From JBCCGI01 sp039029355 (GTDB lineage: Bacteria > Planctomycetota > UBA1135 > GCA-002686595), in contig JBCCGI010000002.1 of assembly GCA_039029355.1 (NCBI GenBank), forward strand, positions 1 to 64,000: 64,000 nt of DNA. Direction: 5' to 3'. Positions 34,515 to 44,460 of this stretch are shown here, piece after piece. How positions within the stretch are numbered: the first letter of the stretch is position 1; every line of letters begins with the position of its first letter. Position numbers and translations under genes: made by a program. The notes beneath the pieces are model-generated. The model had not been told where the DNA came from, searched no databases, and saw only the letters and a list, made by a program, of their open reading frames with translations.

Positions 34515-37187
34515 TTACGGTTGGCCGTCGACGCTGAGCAGCTCGGCGTCAGCGGGGAAACGGAGGTAGGTCCCCAGCTTGGGGACCGAGATCTCGCAGC
34601 ACGACGCGGGCACTTCGGTCGTCACCACCCAGACGCCACCGGTCCGCTCGACCAGCGTGCGCGAGCGCGGGGAGAGCTCCACCAACCCGCCCTTCCAGCG
34701 CAGCACGTCGCCCGAGTCGAGCAGGAGCTCGCCCGACCCGGAGAGCTCGAACGTACGGTAGTCCGTCGGGATGCGGGCCGGGGAAAGCTCCACGCGGTCG
34801 GCGCGCAGCACCACCCGCTTGGTCGCCTCACGAGCGCGGCGCTTGGCATCGAGCTGCTCGCCGGCGAGCCCCTCGCCCTCGACCGTCGGCGGGGTCCACG
34901 TCGCCGGGATGCCGCCGTCCGCAAGCGCGGGCTCGTGCCACACGCCGGCGGCGTTGAGGATCTCCCCGGTCACGGCGTCGAGCGCCACGACGCCGTACAT
35001 GCCGGTGTTCGGGTTGGTGACGAGGCCGCTCGCCTCGAACGGCGAGCCGGGCGCCACCACGTAGGAGCCGATGTCGAGCAGCGCTCCCGGCAGGAAGAGC
35101 CCGGGCGCCACCGGTACGAGCTGCGTGAAGATCACGTTGACGAAGCTGAAGCCCGTGTCGAAGTGGTCCATCCGCAGCGTGAGCTCAACGCCGCCGCCGG
35201 GCGGATAGGTCGCGTCGAGCGCCATCGAGAAGTTGGGCTCGGTGAAGGTCAGCTCGGTCGGCTGCGGGTTGAAGGCCCACAGGATGCGCCCCTCGCGGAC
35301 GCCGCTGGGCCAGGTCACGTTCGCGAACAGCAGGCCGTCCTGGCCGAGGCCGGCGTTGAGCGCCTCGTCGCTGTAGCTGCCGAAGCGCGCGCCGATCGAG
35401 CGCTCGAGGACCGTCACCTGGTGCGCGCCGCCGCTGCGGTCGCGGATCAGCTCGACGCGCGCGCCGGGTGCGCCGGGCGCGCTGAGCGTGGGTACGAGCT
35501 CGACCTCGGTAACGATGTAGGGCACGCCGTCGGCGTTGCCGGTGTTCTGCCAGTAGACGTTGCGCTGCCCCTCGTCGTCGACCGCCGGGCCGCCGTTGGC
35601 GATGCTCGCCTCGACGCGCCCGCCGCGGAAGTGCGAGTTCGCGCCGTGCGACATAGCGATGTTCGAGTACGTTCCCGCGACCGCGCCGATCTCGTAGAAG
35701 GCCTGGGTCAGCGGCTGGTCGGGGTTCTGCTGGAAGTCCGCCGGCCACGCGCTGGGCTCGTTGATGTAGAGGTAGTCCTCTTCGTTGTGGAACGGCAGGT
35801 TGGGACCACCGCCGCCGATGTAGACGTCCGGCAGGCCGTCGCCGTTGTAGTCCCCCCCCGCGATGCACATGCAGCCGCCGAGGTGGTCGATACCGAGCTC
35901 CTCGGCCGACTCGCGGAACAGCCCGTCGCCGACGCCGTCGCCGTCCTGGTCGCCGCGGTTGAGGTACAGGGCCGCACGGTCGATCGGCGCGAAGATCGCG
36001 TCCTCGGCCGTCTCGGGCTTGAAGTCGGGCTGCTGGAGGGTCCAGCTGACGAAGAGGACGTCGGGCCAGCGGTCGCCGTTGAAGTCGGCGATCTCGACCG
36101 GCATCGTCCGCAGGCCGAGCAGCAGGAGCTCGTCCTCCGCGCCCGTCGGCAGCGTGCCGAAGTCGTCCGAGCCCGGGTAGAACATGTCCGGCACCATGTC
36201 GTCCAGCGACATCGCCTTGCCGGGGTTGGTCGCCGGCGCCATGAACGAGAACTTGCCGCTGTCGTCGCCGTAGAAGACCTTGTTGTACTGCTTGTAGCAG
36301 GACACGACGATGTCCGGCCAACCGTTGCGGTCGAGGTCGCCGGTGGTCAGCGCGAACGTGTTGCTCTTCAGGTCGCACTTCGCCTGCGACGCGACCTCGT
36401 TGAACGTGCCGTCGCCCTGGTTTTGGTACAGCCGGTCGGCCGGGTCGGGATCCGGGTTGCCCTGGTACCAGCCGTTGAGCTGTACCGCGTTGCCGACGTA
36501 GATGTCGACGTCGCCGTCGAGGTCGTAGTCGAGCGCGATGGCCGAGTAGCTGTCCTGCACGTCGTCGAGCCCCGCCGCGGCGGACACGTTCTGGAACGTG
36601 CCGTTGCCGAGGTTCTCCATCAGCGTGTTCTTGCTGTCGGTGTTGAACCCGCCGTTCGCGTAGTACAGGTCGAGGTCACCGTCGGCGTCGACGTCCGCCG
36701 CGAACGCGCCCCACGGCGAGCCGCCGGGGTACTCCACGTTGTAGCCGTTCGGATCGAAGGGCGAGACCTGATCGGTCACGTCCGTGAACGTGCCGTCCGC
36801 CTCGCCGCGCAGGAGGACGCTAGGCCGCACCGAGTCGCCGATCTGCACGACCTCCTCCTCGCCCGGAAGCGCTCCGAGCGGGAGCACCGGCGAGTTGGAG
36901 TTGCACTGGATCAGGTCCGGGATGCCATCGGGCGGGCCGACCTTGCTCGGATCGGTCGGGTCCGGGCCCAGGAGGTCGGCGATGACCTGACCGCGCCCCG
37001 AGCCGATGTCATCGAACTCGGTCCCCGGCGCGCCGAGGGTCGGCGCGATGTCGGTGAAGATCGGGTAGGTCGCGGTCGGGGGGAGCTCGGGGGTGTAGTC
37101 GACCTCACCCGGCGCGCCTTGGGCGGCGGCCAGGGGGGCCGCGCCGAGGAGCGCAACGAGGGTACGGAGGGGGCGCGGAGGAGCCAT
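34515..37187 (-). CDS. Secreted FG-GAP protein with ASPIC/UnbV domain
   Basis: An 890-residue exported protein with a signal peptide (LLGAAPLAAAQG). FG-GAP/VCBS propeller repeats run from about residue 60 to 480, marked by DVDADGDLDLYYANG, DYDLDGDVDIYVGN and DFNGDRWPDVLFVSW. An ASPIC/UnbV segment follows at about 560-640 (APGARVELIRDRSGGAHQV, ARFGSYSDEALNAGLGQ, VTWPSGVREG). The C-terminal 200 residues are beta-rich, with no recognisable catalytic site. CRTAC1-type secreted proteins of this kind are frequent in planctomycetes and are thought to be extracellular, with calcium binding by the D-rich loops. The next gene upstream encodes another protein of the same type. Confidence 0.88.
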   Translation of the reverse strand: MAPPRPLRTLVALLGAAPLAAAQGAPGEVDYTPELPPTATYPIFTDIAPTLGAPGTEFDDIGSGRGQVIADLLGPDPTDPSKVGPPDGIPDLIQCNSNSPVLPLGALPGEEEVVQIGDSVRPSVLLRGEADGTFTDVTDQVSPFDPNGYNVEYPGGSPWGAFAADVDADGDLDLYYANGGFNTDSKNTLMENLGNGTFQNVSAAAGLDDVQDSYSAIALDYDLDGDVDIYVGNAVQLNGWYQGNPDPDPADRLYQNQGDGTFNEVASQAKCDLKSNTFALTTGDLDRNGWPDIVVSCYKQYNKVFYGDDSGKFSFMAPATNPGKAMSLDDMVPDMFYPGSDDFGTLPTGAEDELLLLGLRTMPVEIADFNGDRWPDVLFVSWTLQQPDFKPETAEDAIFAPIDRAALYLNRGDQDGDGVGDGLFRESAEELGIDHLGGCMCIAGGDYNGDGLPDVYIGGGGPNLPFHNEEDYLYINEPSAWPADFQQNPDQPLTQAFYEIGAVAGTYSNIAMSHGANSHFRGGRVEASIANGGPAVDDEGQRNVYWQNTGNADGVPYIVTEVELVPTLSAPGAPGARVELIRDRSGGAHQVTVLERSIGARFGSYSDEALNAGLGQDGLLFANVTWPSGVREGRILWAFNPQPTELTFTEPNFSMALDATYPPGGGVELTLRMDHFDTGFSFVNVIFTQLVPVAPGLFLPGALLDIGSYVVAPGSPFEASGLVTNPNTGMYGVVALDAVTGEILNAAGVWHEPALADGGIPATWTPPTVEGEGLAGEQLDAKRRAREATKRVVLRADRVELSPARIPTDYRTFELSGSGELLLDSGDVLRWKGGLVELSPRSRTLVERTGGVWVVTTEVPASCCEISVPKLGTYLRFPADAELLSVDGQP

Positions 37188-37297
37188 GGAGCTGGGGAGC
37201 TGTGAAGCTGGCGGCGGAGGGGGGAACAGCAGGGGCTAACCCCTGCCAGTATAAGGATGCCCCCGAATCGGCGCCGCGCCCCCTCCGAACCTCCGGT

Positions 37298-39853
37298 TCA
37301 GAACGAGTACGGGATGTCCGGGAAAAGCGTTCCGTCGATCGTGAAGCGCAGGAACCCCGTCGCGGAGTCCTCCGGGGCGCTTTTGGGCTTCTCCAGCACG
37401 AACAGGAACTGCCCGTCCCGCTGCCCCAGGGGCCACAAATCGGTGCGCTGGAGCACGGGCTCCGAGCCCGGATCCTCGAGCACCTCTAGGGTGACCACCG
37501 CGCGCGGGCCGAGCCGGTTGCCGGCGTCGTCCCGAGGGGTGAGGTGCAGCTTGAACCGGTAGGGCGCCGCCGACTGGGCGGGGACGGGGCCCTCGCGCTC
37601 CAGGTCCGAGGACACCGGGTTCGCGATGCCGCCCGCCTCGATCGACCCGCCGCCGGCGGGGACGCCGTCGACCAGCACGTCGAACGAATAGCTGCCCGCG
37701 TCCGCCGGCGCCTGAAGCAACACGGCGTAGGAGCCGTCCTCGCGGTCGACCACGTCCTGCAGGACGGTGAAGCCGGGGATGTCGAAGTCCACGACCTTGC
37801 CGCGGCCGACCAGGATGCCGTCGGCGGTCTTCGGCGCGATCACGACCTCGACGACGTCGTTCGAGCCGGCGCGCACGGCCTGCGGATAGGTGGTGATGAC
37901 CGTGCCGGAGACGTCGGCGGGGTCGAAGAAGTGCACCTGCGGTGCCACCCGCAGCTGGAGCGAGTCGAAGCCGACGCTCACGCGGTGCGTGCCGGGCGTC
38001 GAAGGTGCGGCGTAGTAGCGCCGGAACTCGTCCGCGCCGATCGGAAGCACAGGCGTGAGCGGCGTCAGGCCGGCGACCTCGATCGTGGCCGTCTCTCCGC
38101 TGAGCTCACCGGCCGCGAAGGCCGTCACCCAGAAGAGCCCCGCGGGCGACAGCCCGCCGCCGCCGGTGAGGTCGCCGTCGCCCGCCGCCTGATCGATCGG
38201 CAGCGTGTAGGCCGAGATCCGCACCAGCTCGGGCTCGAGGACCGTGATCGCGGCTCCGGCCGGGACGCCGGGGAAGGTCCGCACCAGACCGGACGGGAAC
38301 TTCACCGTCAGGTCGATCGACGGCTCCGCGCCGATGCCGAGCACCAGCGAGCGATCGCTCTGCGACGCCGTCGGCGCATCGCCGCCGACCACGTACACGT
38401 GCGGGTAGCCGAGCGAGTCGGTCCAGCTGACCTCGGTGCCGACGCCGCCCGGCGCCGACGTGTTCGTGACCGCCGTGACCGTCACCGAGTCGTTCCCGTC
38501 GCGCGGGACCTGGTTCTCGTAGTACCGCAGCTGTCCCGTCGTCGGCCCGACGAAGAGGTCGACGTCGCCGTCCTGGTCGATGTCGCCGATCGCGCCGGCG
38601 CGGTCGTCGATGGTCTCGGTGAAGCCGAACTCCGTCGACATGTCGGTGAACAGGAAGCCGGTCGAGGGCCCGTCGCCGTGGTAGAGGAAGTTCGGCTGGT
38701 TGCGCGGCGAGAAGGGGTTGGCCGGGTTCAGGCCGGCCACCTGACCGTTCGCGAGGAACAGGTCGATCCACGGATCGAGGTCGGCGTGGAAGAAGACGGC
38801 GGTCCAGCCGACGGCCTTGCCGAGGCCGCCCGCGCAGCTCTGGCAGTCGAAGGTGGCGTTGGTGACGCCATACGCGTCCTGCTCCTCGGTCCAGGCAACG
38901 CCGGTGCCCGGCCAGCCCTGGTTGACGAGCAGCCAGTTGTCCGAGACGTCGGTCTTGTACGCGTCCATCAGGCCGTCGTAGTTCACGTCGCCCAGCGTGA
39001 TCCCCATGATCCCGCCGAGCTGATCGGCGCCGGAGTCGTCGCTGAGGTCGAGCAGAGTGTGGTCCGCCTGCCCGTAGTAGATGCCGTCAACGTCCTGGGT
39101 CAGCAGCTTGCCGACCTTCGAGATCGTGTGGTCGTTCCCGACCATCAGGTCGAGGTACCCGTCCTGGTCGAAGTCGGCGATCGCGGAGACGTGGGTGCTG
39201 CCCTCATGGGCGACCCCCTGCGCGACCGCGCGTTCGCTGAAGCTGCCGTCGCCGTTGTTGCGATACCAGACGTTGGGGGTGCCGTGGAACTCGCAGATGT
39301 TCAGGTCGAGCAGCCCGTCCATGTCGAGGTCGTGCCACTGCGCGAAGATCGAGTGCCCGTCGCCGATCGTTCCGGCGATGTGGGTCACCTCGTCGAAAAT
39401 GCCGCTGCCGTCGTTGATGTAGAGCCGGCCGCCGCCGGGCGCCGGACCGTCACCGCCTTCGAGCTGGCCGACGAAGACGTCGAGGTCGCCGTCGCCGTCG
39501 AAGTCGCCCAGGGGGGCGACGCGGTCGTACTCGCCGACCTCGATTCGCGCTTGCGAGGAGATGTCGACGAACGTGCCGCCGTCGTTGCGCAGCACGGTGT
39601 TTCTACCGAGGCCGCCGCAGGCTACGACGTCGAGGTCACCGTCGCCGTCGAGGTCGCCGAGGCTGAGCCCCTGCTGCAGCATGTCGTAGAGATCGAGCAG
39701 GGCGACGCGGTCGCCGCCTGAGACGAACTCATGGTCGAGGCCTAGCTCGGCGGAGCGCTCCACGAAGCCCTGCGGGCTAGCGAAGGCGGACAAGGACAGA
39801 GACGCAAGGGACGCGGCGGCGGGAAGACCGCAGCGGGGTCGAGAGTAGCTCAT
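37298..39853 (-). CDS. Secreted FG-GAP protein with ASPIC/UnbV-like segment
   Basis: An 851-residue exported protein with a signal peptide (LAASL-type hydrophobic run ending SAFASPQG). FG-GAP propeller units include DLDGDGDLDVVACG, DFDGDGDLDVFVGQ, DFDQDGYLDLMVGND and DIDQDGDVDLFVGP, roughly residues 55-450. A segment with NTSAPGGVGTEVSWTDS and VKFPSGLVRTFPGV resembles ASPIC/UnbV. The last 300 residues carry immunoglobulin-like beta strands (SVGFDSLQLRV, SYSFDVLVDGVPAGGG). It is separated from the similar downstream gene by 110 bases. The pair may be old duplicates, but the domain order is not identical. No enzyme motif is visible. Confidence 0.87.
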   Translation of the reverse strand: MSYSRPRCGLPAAASLASLSLSAFASPQGFVERSAELGLDHEFVSGGDRVALLDLYDMLQQGLSLGDLDGDGDLDVVACGGLGRNTVLRNDGGTFVDISSQARIEVGEYDRVAPLGDFDGDGDLDVFVGQLEGGDGPAPGGGRLYINDGSGIFDEVTHIAGTIGDGHSIFAQWHDLDMDGLLDLNICEFHGTPNVWYRNNGDGSFSERAVAQGVAHEGSTHVSAIADFDQDGYLDLMVGNDHTISKVGKLLTQDVDGIYYGQADHTLLDLSDDSGADQLGGIMGITLGDVNYDGLMDAYKTDVSDNWLLVNQGWPGTGVAWTEEQDAYGVTNATFDCQSCAGGLGKAVGWTAVFFHADLDPWIDLFLANGQVAGLNPANPFSPRNQPNFLYHGDGPSTGFLFTDMSTEFGFTETIDDRAGAIGDIDQDGDVDLFVGPTTGQLRYYENQVPRDGNDSVTVTAVTNTSAPGGVGTEVSWTDSLGYPHVYVVGGDAPTASQSDRSLVLGIGAEPSIDLTVKFPSGLVRTFPGVPAGAAITVLEPELVRISAYTLPIDQAAGDGDLTGGGGLSPAGLFWVTAFAAGELSGETATIEVAGLTPLTPVLPIGADEFRRYYAAPSTPGTHRVSVGFDSLQLRVAPQVHFFDPADVSGTVITTYPQAVRAGSNDVVEVVIAPKTADGILVGRGKVVDFDIPGFTVLQDVVDREDGSYAVLLQAPADAGSYSFDVLVDGVPAGGGSIEAGGIANPVSSDLEREGPVPAQSAAPYRFKLHLTPRDDAGNRLGPRAVVTLEVLEDPGSEPVLQRTDLWPLGQRDGQFLFVLEKPKSAPEDSATGFLRFTIDGTLFPDIPYSF

Positions 39854-39926
39854 CGAGTGGGGGGACGTGGGAGAGATCGCAGGTGGTGGGAGGCATCTGC
39901 AAATTACCAGCGTCGCGGCAATCCCG

Positions 39927-42900
39927 CTACTCGCGGTAGGGCTCCGCCCGCTCGGGCTTGCCCCAGGCTTCGTAAAGATCCACGAGCAGGGCGTTGGCGC
40001 TCTTGGTGTCGGTGTTGTCGGAGCCGATCTGGTCCGCCAGGATGCGCTGGCTCGGCACCAGCAGCTCCTCGGCGTCGCGGTACATCCCCTGGCGAAGCAG
40101 CGTCCGCGCGATCCGGACCTGCACCTGGGCCGTCAGCCAGTTCGAGCGCCCCTCGCGCGCCCGCAGCGCCTCGGACGCCAGGCGCGCTTGCCGCTCGGCC
40201 CGCCGCGCCTCGCCCGCGAGGGCGGCCAGCTCGGAGAGCTGGGCGTGCGCGTCCGCCAAGTCGAGCGGAAGTTCTTTCGCATAGGGAAGCAGGTGCTCGA
40301 GCGAGAAGGACACCATCTGCGTGCGCTCCTCACCTGCGTCCTCAGCGACCAGCGCCTTCGACCACCCCAGCATCAGGCGCGCGACCACGACGCTGCGCGG
40401 GTCGTCCATCGCCAAGGTCCCGTCGAGGGCCGCCAGAGCCGCCGCGAGCGTCTGACCGAAGTCCTCGGCCGGAGGCACGGTCCCGCGCGCCGTGTACGAG
40501 TAGGAGCCGCAGGCCTGGTCGACCGCCGCCAGGGCGTCCCGCAGCTCGGCCTGCTCGGGCTGGAAGCACAGCATCGCGAAGATCCAGGCGTGCATGATGT
40601 GCGCCCGCGAGCCCAGCATGGCCAGCTCGTCGCGGAGCGGACGCGCGGCCTCGTCGCGCTCCCACGCCGCGTAGAGGCCGATCAGGCGGCACAGCGAGTC
40701 GACATAGTAGAAGTGCGAGTCGTCGACCGTCGACTCGCGGATGATCTCGTGCGCCGCGAGCAGCAGCCGCTCCGCCTCCTCGAAGCGGCCCACCTGGACG
40801 AGCACGTCGCCGAGCATCGACTCGGCGTACGCCAGGTGGAAGTTGTCCGGCCGGAGGACCTCGCGCAGCCCCTCGACCGTGCCCTCCATCACCTCGACGG
40901 CGTCGCCCGACTTGCCCTGGCGGTTCAGCACGCCGACCAGCTGGCTGGCGGTCTCGGCGATCTGCGGGTGGTTGGGAGGCAGCTCGCGGCGGAAGACCTC
41001 GAGCGCCTCGTGCCAGAACGGCTCGCTGATCGCCTCCTTCGGCGTGTACCAGAGCGAGAAACCCGCAGCGACCCAGGAGTCGGCCAGCACGAGCCAGAGC
41101 TGGTCTCCGCGCGCCACGCGCGCATGCGCCAGCTCGCGGGTGCGCTCAAAGCTCGCGAGGACGCCCGCCGGCTCGCTGCCGGCTCCCCACGCGAGCTCAC
41201 CGGTGAGCGCGATGAAGCGATCCAGCTCGTCCGCCAGCTCGGGCTCGCGCGACCGGATGTACCCGTGCGCGACCTCGCGCGCCCGCTGCGCCATCGCGAG
41301 GCCGTCGTGGCGCTCGAGATAGAACAGGACGTGGGTCAGGCTCCACAGGATGTTGTAGTGATCCAGCGCGTCGTAGTCGCCCAGCTCCCCGGCGATCTGA
41401 GCCGCGCGGCGCAGGTGCCGCTCGGCGGCCTCGACCTCGCCGATCGTGCGGAAGGCACGGCCGATCACGCCGCGGATCCGCGCCTCGGAGCGCGGCTGGT
41501 CGGCGAACGCCGCGTCGACGCGCTGGGCCGCGCTGAGCAGGAGCTCCTGCACCGAGACGTCGGGATTGAGCGCGAACTCCGGGTCGGCGAGCGCGAGCGT
41601 TTCGACCAGGAACTCCGTCACCACGTTCGCGCGCTCGGTCGACTCGATCGCGTCATCGCGCTGGCGGCCCGCCTCGATCATCCCGAGCGACGTGCCGATG
41701 ATCCCGCCGACCAATACGGTGCCGATCACCGCGATCGACGCCGCCGCGGCGCGGTTGCGCGACAGGAACTTGCGCGCCCGGTACACCGCGCTCGGGGGTC
41801 CGGCCAGCACCGGCTGCCCCTCCAGGTGCCGGCGCACGTCGCTCGCCAGCTCGCTCGCCGAGTCGAACCGCCGCCGGCGGTCCTTCTCGAGGCACTTCAT
41901 CACGATCCAGTCGAGGTCGCCCCGCACGACGCGGCTGAGCGCGGGCACGTCCGAGCGGCGCCGCGCCGCGATCGTGGCGTCGGCGGTGGTGCTGATGCGC
42001 ACCGAAGGCCGCTGCGGCGTCTCCTCGCGGATCACGCGCTGGATCTCGCCGAGGCCCTCCTCGATCAGCATGCGCGGGTCGAAGGGGGTGGATCCGGTCA
42101 GGAGCTCGTACAGCAGGACGCCGAGCGAGTACACGTCCGACCGCGTGTCGATGTCGAGCCCCGAGAGCTCGGCCTGCTCGGGGCTCATGTAGGCGGGCGT
42201 GCCGATGAAGCGCTCGTAGGCGGTGAACAGCGTCTTCTCGGTAAGACGCGTGTGCATGGCCTTGGCGACGCCGAAGTCGATCACCTTCGAGACCGGACGC
42301 CCGTCGTGCAGCGTCACCATGACGTTGCTGGGCTTCAGATCACGGTGCAGCACGCCCTTTTGGTGTGCGTGCTGCACGGCGTTGCAGACCTCGACGAAGA
42401 GCTCCAGACGCTCGCGGGTCGCGAGGCTGTTGCGGTCGCAGTACTCGGTGATCGAGACGCCGCGGACCAGCTCCATCACGAAGTACGGACGCCCCTCGGC
42501 GGTAGCGCCGCCGTCCAGGACGCGCGCGATGTTCGGGTGGTCCATGAGGGCGAGCGCCTGCCGCTCGGCCTCGAAGCGCGCGACGACCTCGCGCGTGTCC
42601 ATCCCCAGCTTGATGACCTTGAGCGCGACGCGGCGCACGACGGGCTCGAGCTGCTCGGCCATGTAGACGACGCCGAAGCCGCCTTCGCCGATCTCCTGGA
42701 GCAGCTTGTAGCGGCCGATCTCCATCCCCGGCCCCTCCGCGGCTCCGCCGACGCCGGGGTCGCCCGCCGCCAGCGCCGCCGGGGCCAGCGAGCCGCCGCT
42801 GGACAGGTCGTCGAGCATCGCCTCGATTCGCGGGCGCAGCTCGGGCTCGACCTCGGCCTCGAGGAAGGCCGCGCGCCCCTCCGCGGAGAGGTCGACGGCG

Positions 42901-42944
42901 GCGTGGAAGAGCTGCTCCAGTCGCTTCAGCTGTTCGGGATCCAT
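39927..42944 (-). CDS. Membrane Ser/Thr protein kinase with C-terminal TPR region
   Basis: A 1005-residue kinase from the ATG at 42944. The N-terminal 75 residues are a helical lead. The kinase domain runs about 78-350: glycine loop G86-E-G-G-F-G91, catalytic Lys109 in VALKV, HRDLKPSN with Asp202, DFG at 223-225 and SPE replacing APE at 254-256. All catalytic residues are present. A single membrane helix (ASIAVIGTVLVGGIIGTSLGM) follows, so the kinase is inside and the TPR-rich C-terminus (to 1005) outside or periplasmic. The start is 58 bases after the ECF sigma factor stop; the two form a pair typical of planctomycetes, in which the kinase probably controls the sigma factor or its regulon. 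Substrate is unknown. Confidence 0.92.
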   Translation of the reverse strand: MDPEQLKRLEQLFHAAVDLSAEGRAAFLEAEVEPELRPRIEAMLDDLSSGGSLAPAALAAGDPGVGGAAEGPGMEIGRYKLLQEIGEGGFGVVYMAEQLEPVVRRVALKVIKLGMDTREVVARFEAERQALALMDHPNIARVLDGGATAEGRPYFVMELVRGVSITEYCDRNSLATRERLELFVEVCNAVQHAHQKGVLHRDLKPSNVMVTLHDGRPVSKVIDFGVAKAMHTRLTEKTLFTAYERFIGTPAYMSPEQAELSGLDIDTRSDVYSLGVLLYELLTGSTPFDPRMLIEEGLGEIQRVIREETPQRPSVRISTTADATIAARRRSDVPALSRVVRGDLDWIVMKCLEKDRRRRFDSASELASDVRRHLEGQPVLAGPPSAVYRARKFLSRNRAAAASIAVIGTVLVGGIIGTSLGMIEAGRQRDDAIESTERANVVTEFLVETLALADPEFALNPDVSVQELLLSAAQRVDAAFADQPRSEARIRGVIGRAFRTIGEVEAAERHLRRAAQIAGELGDYDALDHYNILWSLTHVLFYLERHDGLAMAQRAREVAHGYIRSREPELADELDRFIALTGELAWGAGSEPAGVLASFERTRELAHARVARGDQLWLVLADSWVAAGFSLWYTPKEAISEPFWHEALEVFRRELPPNHPQIAETASQLVGVLNRQGKSGDAVEVMEGTVEGLREVLRPDNFHLAYAESMLGDVLVQVGRFEEAERLLLAAHEIIRESTVDDSHFYYVDSLCRLIGLYAAWERDEAARPLRDELAMLGSRAHIMHAWIFAMLCFQPEQAELRDALAAVDQACGSYSYTARGTVPPAEDFGQTLAAALAALDGTLAMDDPRSVVVARLMLGWSKALVAEDAGEERTQMVSFSLEHLLPYAKELPLDLADAHAQLSELAALAGEARRAERQARLASEALRAREGRSNWLTAQVQVRIARTLLRQGMYRDAEELLVPSQRILADQIGSDNTDTKSANALLVDLYEAWGKPERAEPYRE

Positions 42945-43002
42945 AGGGGCGCCTCGCTCGGAGACCCGTGCGCCGACCGGGCGCGGCGCCCTGCGCGGAT
43001 TC

Positions 43003-43593
43003 TCAAGAAAAGCCCTCGCCCAGCTCGGAGCGCAGCCAGCTGCGGATGAAGCGCCATTCGCGCTCGATCGTGCCGACCGACACGCCCAGCGCCTCGGCGG
43101 TCTCCTCGTTGGTAAGGCCGGCGAAGTAGCGCAGGTTGACGATGCGGCCCTTGCGCGGGTCGGCGGCCTCGAGGCGCGCCACGGCCTCCTCGATCGCCAG
43201 CACCTCCTCGGGCTGCGCCGCGGGACCCTCCAGCACCGGCTCAACGTCGGCGAGGTCGACCCGCTCGTGCCCGCCGCCGCGCTTCACGCGGGCGCGTCGC
43301 CGGGCCTGCTCGACCAGGATGCGCCGCATCGCGAGCGCCGCGGCTCCGAAGAAGTGCCCGCGCCCGTTCCAGTCGGGAGCCTCGGGGGTCACGAGACGCA
43401 TCCAGGCCTCGTGCACGAGCGCGGTCGCCTGCAGCGTCTGCCCGGGGCGCTCCTTCGCCATGCGTGCGCGCGCCAGGGCGCGCAGCTCTTCGTAGACGAT
43501 CGGCAGCAGGTCCTCGGCCCTGCGCTCGCCCTTTCCGACGTCGTCCAGCAGCCGCGTCAGGTCGCCCCGGACGTCCTTGGAGTCACCGCCCAC
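43003..43593 (-). CDS. ECF-type RNA polymerase sigma factor
   Basis: A 196-residue sigma-70 family factor of the ECF group paired with kinases (TIGR02999-like). Region 2 includes ATALVHEAWMRLVTP and the Arg-rich ARRRARVKRGGGHERVD, and region 4 ends in the helix-turn-helix LTNEETAEALGVSVGTIEREWRFIRSWL. A GTG at 43593 is used as start because the family N-terminus fits it. This overlaps the upstream membrane-protein gene by 11 bases, implying coupling. It directs transcription of an unknown regulon, probably with input from the Ser/Thr kinase encoded immediately downstream. Confidence 0.92.
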   Translation of the reverse strand: MGGDSKDVRGDLTRLLDDVGKGERRAEDLLPIVYEELRALARARMAKERPGQTLQATALVHEAWMRLVTPEAPDWNGRGHFFGAAALAMRRILVEQARRRARVKRGGGHERVDLADVEPVLEGPAAQPEEVLAIEEAVARLEAADPRKGRIVNLRYFAGLTNEETAEALGVSVGTIEREWRFIRSWLRSELGEGFS

Positions 43594-44449
43594 GCCCGCG
43601 GAGCATAGGGGCGCGCTCCTCGGGCACCAAGAGCTCGCGCAGGAGGTACAGCTCCAGCGCGAAGGGCAGGTATCCGAGGTAGCCGAGGATCGGCATCTCG
43701 AACACCTTGCCGAAGCCGACGTACGGGACGTGGTAGATCCACTTGGGATAGGACCAGTGGTTCCACATCTCCCAGAAGAAGCCGCAGATCAGCCCGCTGC
43801 CCCACAGCGCCGCCCAGCGCCGCCAGTCGCCTTCGGCGAGGTCGTCCAGCAGCCCGCGCCGCCCGAGGCGCGCGTTGAGCGGCTCGAGCATCAGCACCAG
43901 CGACGTCCACGCGAACGGGAAGCAGTACTGCGGCCACACGAACATCGCCACGAGCATCACGAACCCGATGGTGAAGCTGCGGCGGTACACCCGCGCGGTC
44001 TTCGGCACGCGGGGGCCGCGCGCAAAGCGGTCGAAGAACGAGAAGCTCTGCAGCAGCTCGGCCGTGCCCAGCACCGCCGGCGCCACCGTCGAGAACGCGA
44101 CCGACGCGAGCACGAAGTACTCGAAGTCGGTGAAGTGCTCGCGCCCCGGATACTCCCAGTTGCCGAGCCGCAGGTTGAAGGCCTCGAAGAGCCACCACGC
44201 GGGCACCGAGTAGAGGAACAGCTTCAGGAACATCGAGCGCGAGCGCGCCAGCGCCGACGTTCCGGTGCGCAGGACGGTCCATCCCTCGACCGTCAGCACG
44301 TACCCCAGCCACAGCGGGAAGAAGAGCACGTGCGTCCTGAGCCCCTCCAGCGCCCAGTTGAGGGGCCACGCTGCGCCGAGCAACAGGAGGCCGGCTCCGA
44401 GCGCGAAGGCCGCGAGGCGCTTCGCTCTGGCGGCCTCCGTGTCTACCAT
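43583..44449 (-). CDS. Polytopic membrane protein of unknown function
   Basis: A 288-residue membrane protein with about seven hydrophobic segments, from the ATG at 44449. Distinctive motifs near the C-terminus are CGFFWEMWNHWSYPKW, VPYVGFGKVFEMP and LGYLGYLPFALELYLLREL, with FNLRLGNWEYPGREHF in the middle. Conserved-looking W, E and N residues inside membrane segments suggest an enzyme or transporter active site, but I do not recognise the family. The gene overlaps the ECF sigma factor gene and lies only 11 bases from the divergent DUF72 gene. The link to the sigma factor may be only positional. Confidence 0.7.
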   Translation of the reverse strand: MVDTEAARAKRLAAFALGAGLLLLGAAWPLNWALEGLRTHVLFFPLWLGYVLTVEGWTVLRTGTSALARSRSMFLKLFLYSVPAWWLFEAFNLRLGNWEYPGREHFTDFEYFVLASVAFSTVAPAVLGTAELLQSFSFFDRFARGPRVPKTARVYRRSFTIGFVMLVAMFVWPQYCFPFAWTSLVLMLEPLNARLGRRGLLDDLAEGDWRRWAALWGSGLICGFFWEMWNHWSYPKWIYHVPYVGFGKVFEMPILGYLGYLPFALELYLLRELLVPEERAPMLRGRGR

Positions 44450-44460
44450 GAGAGACGAAG

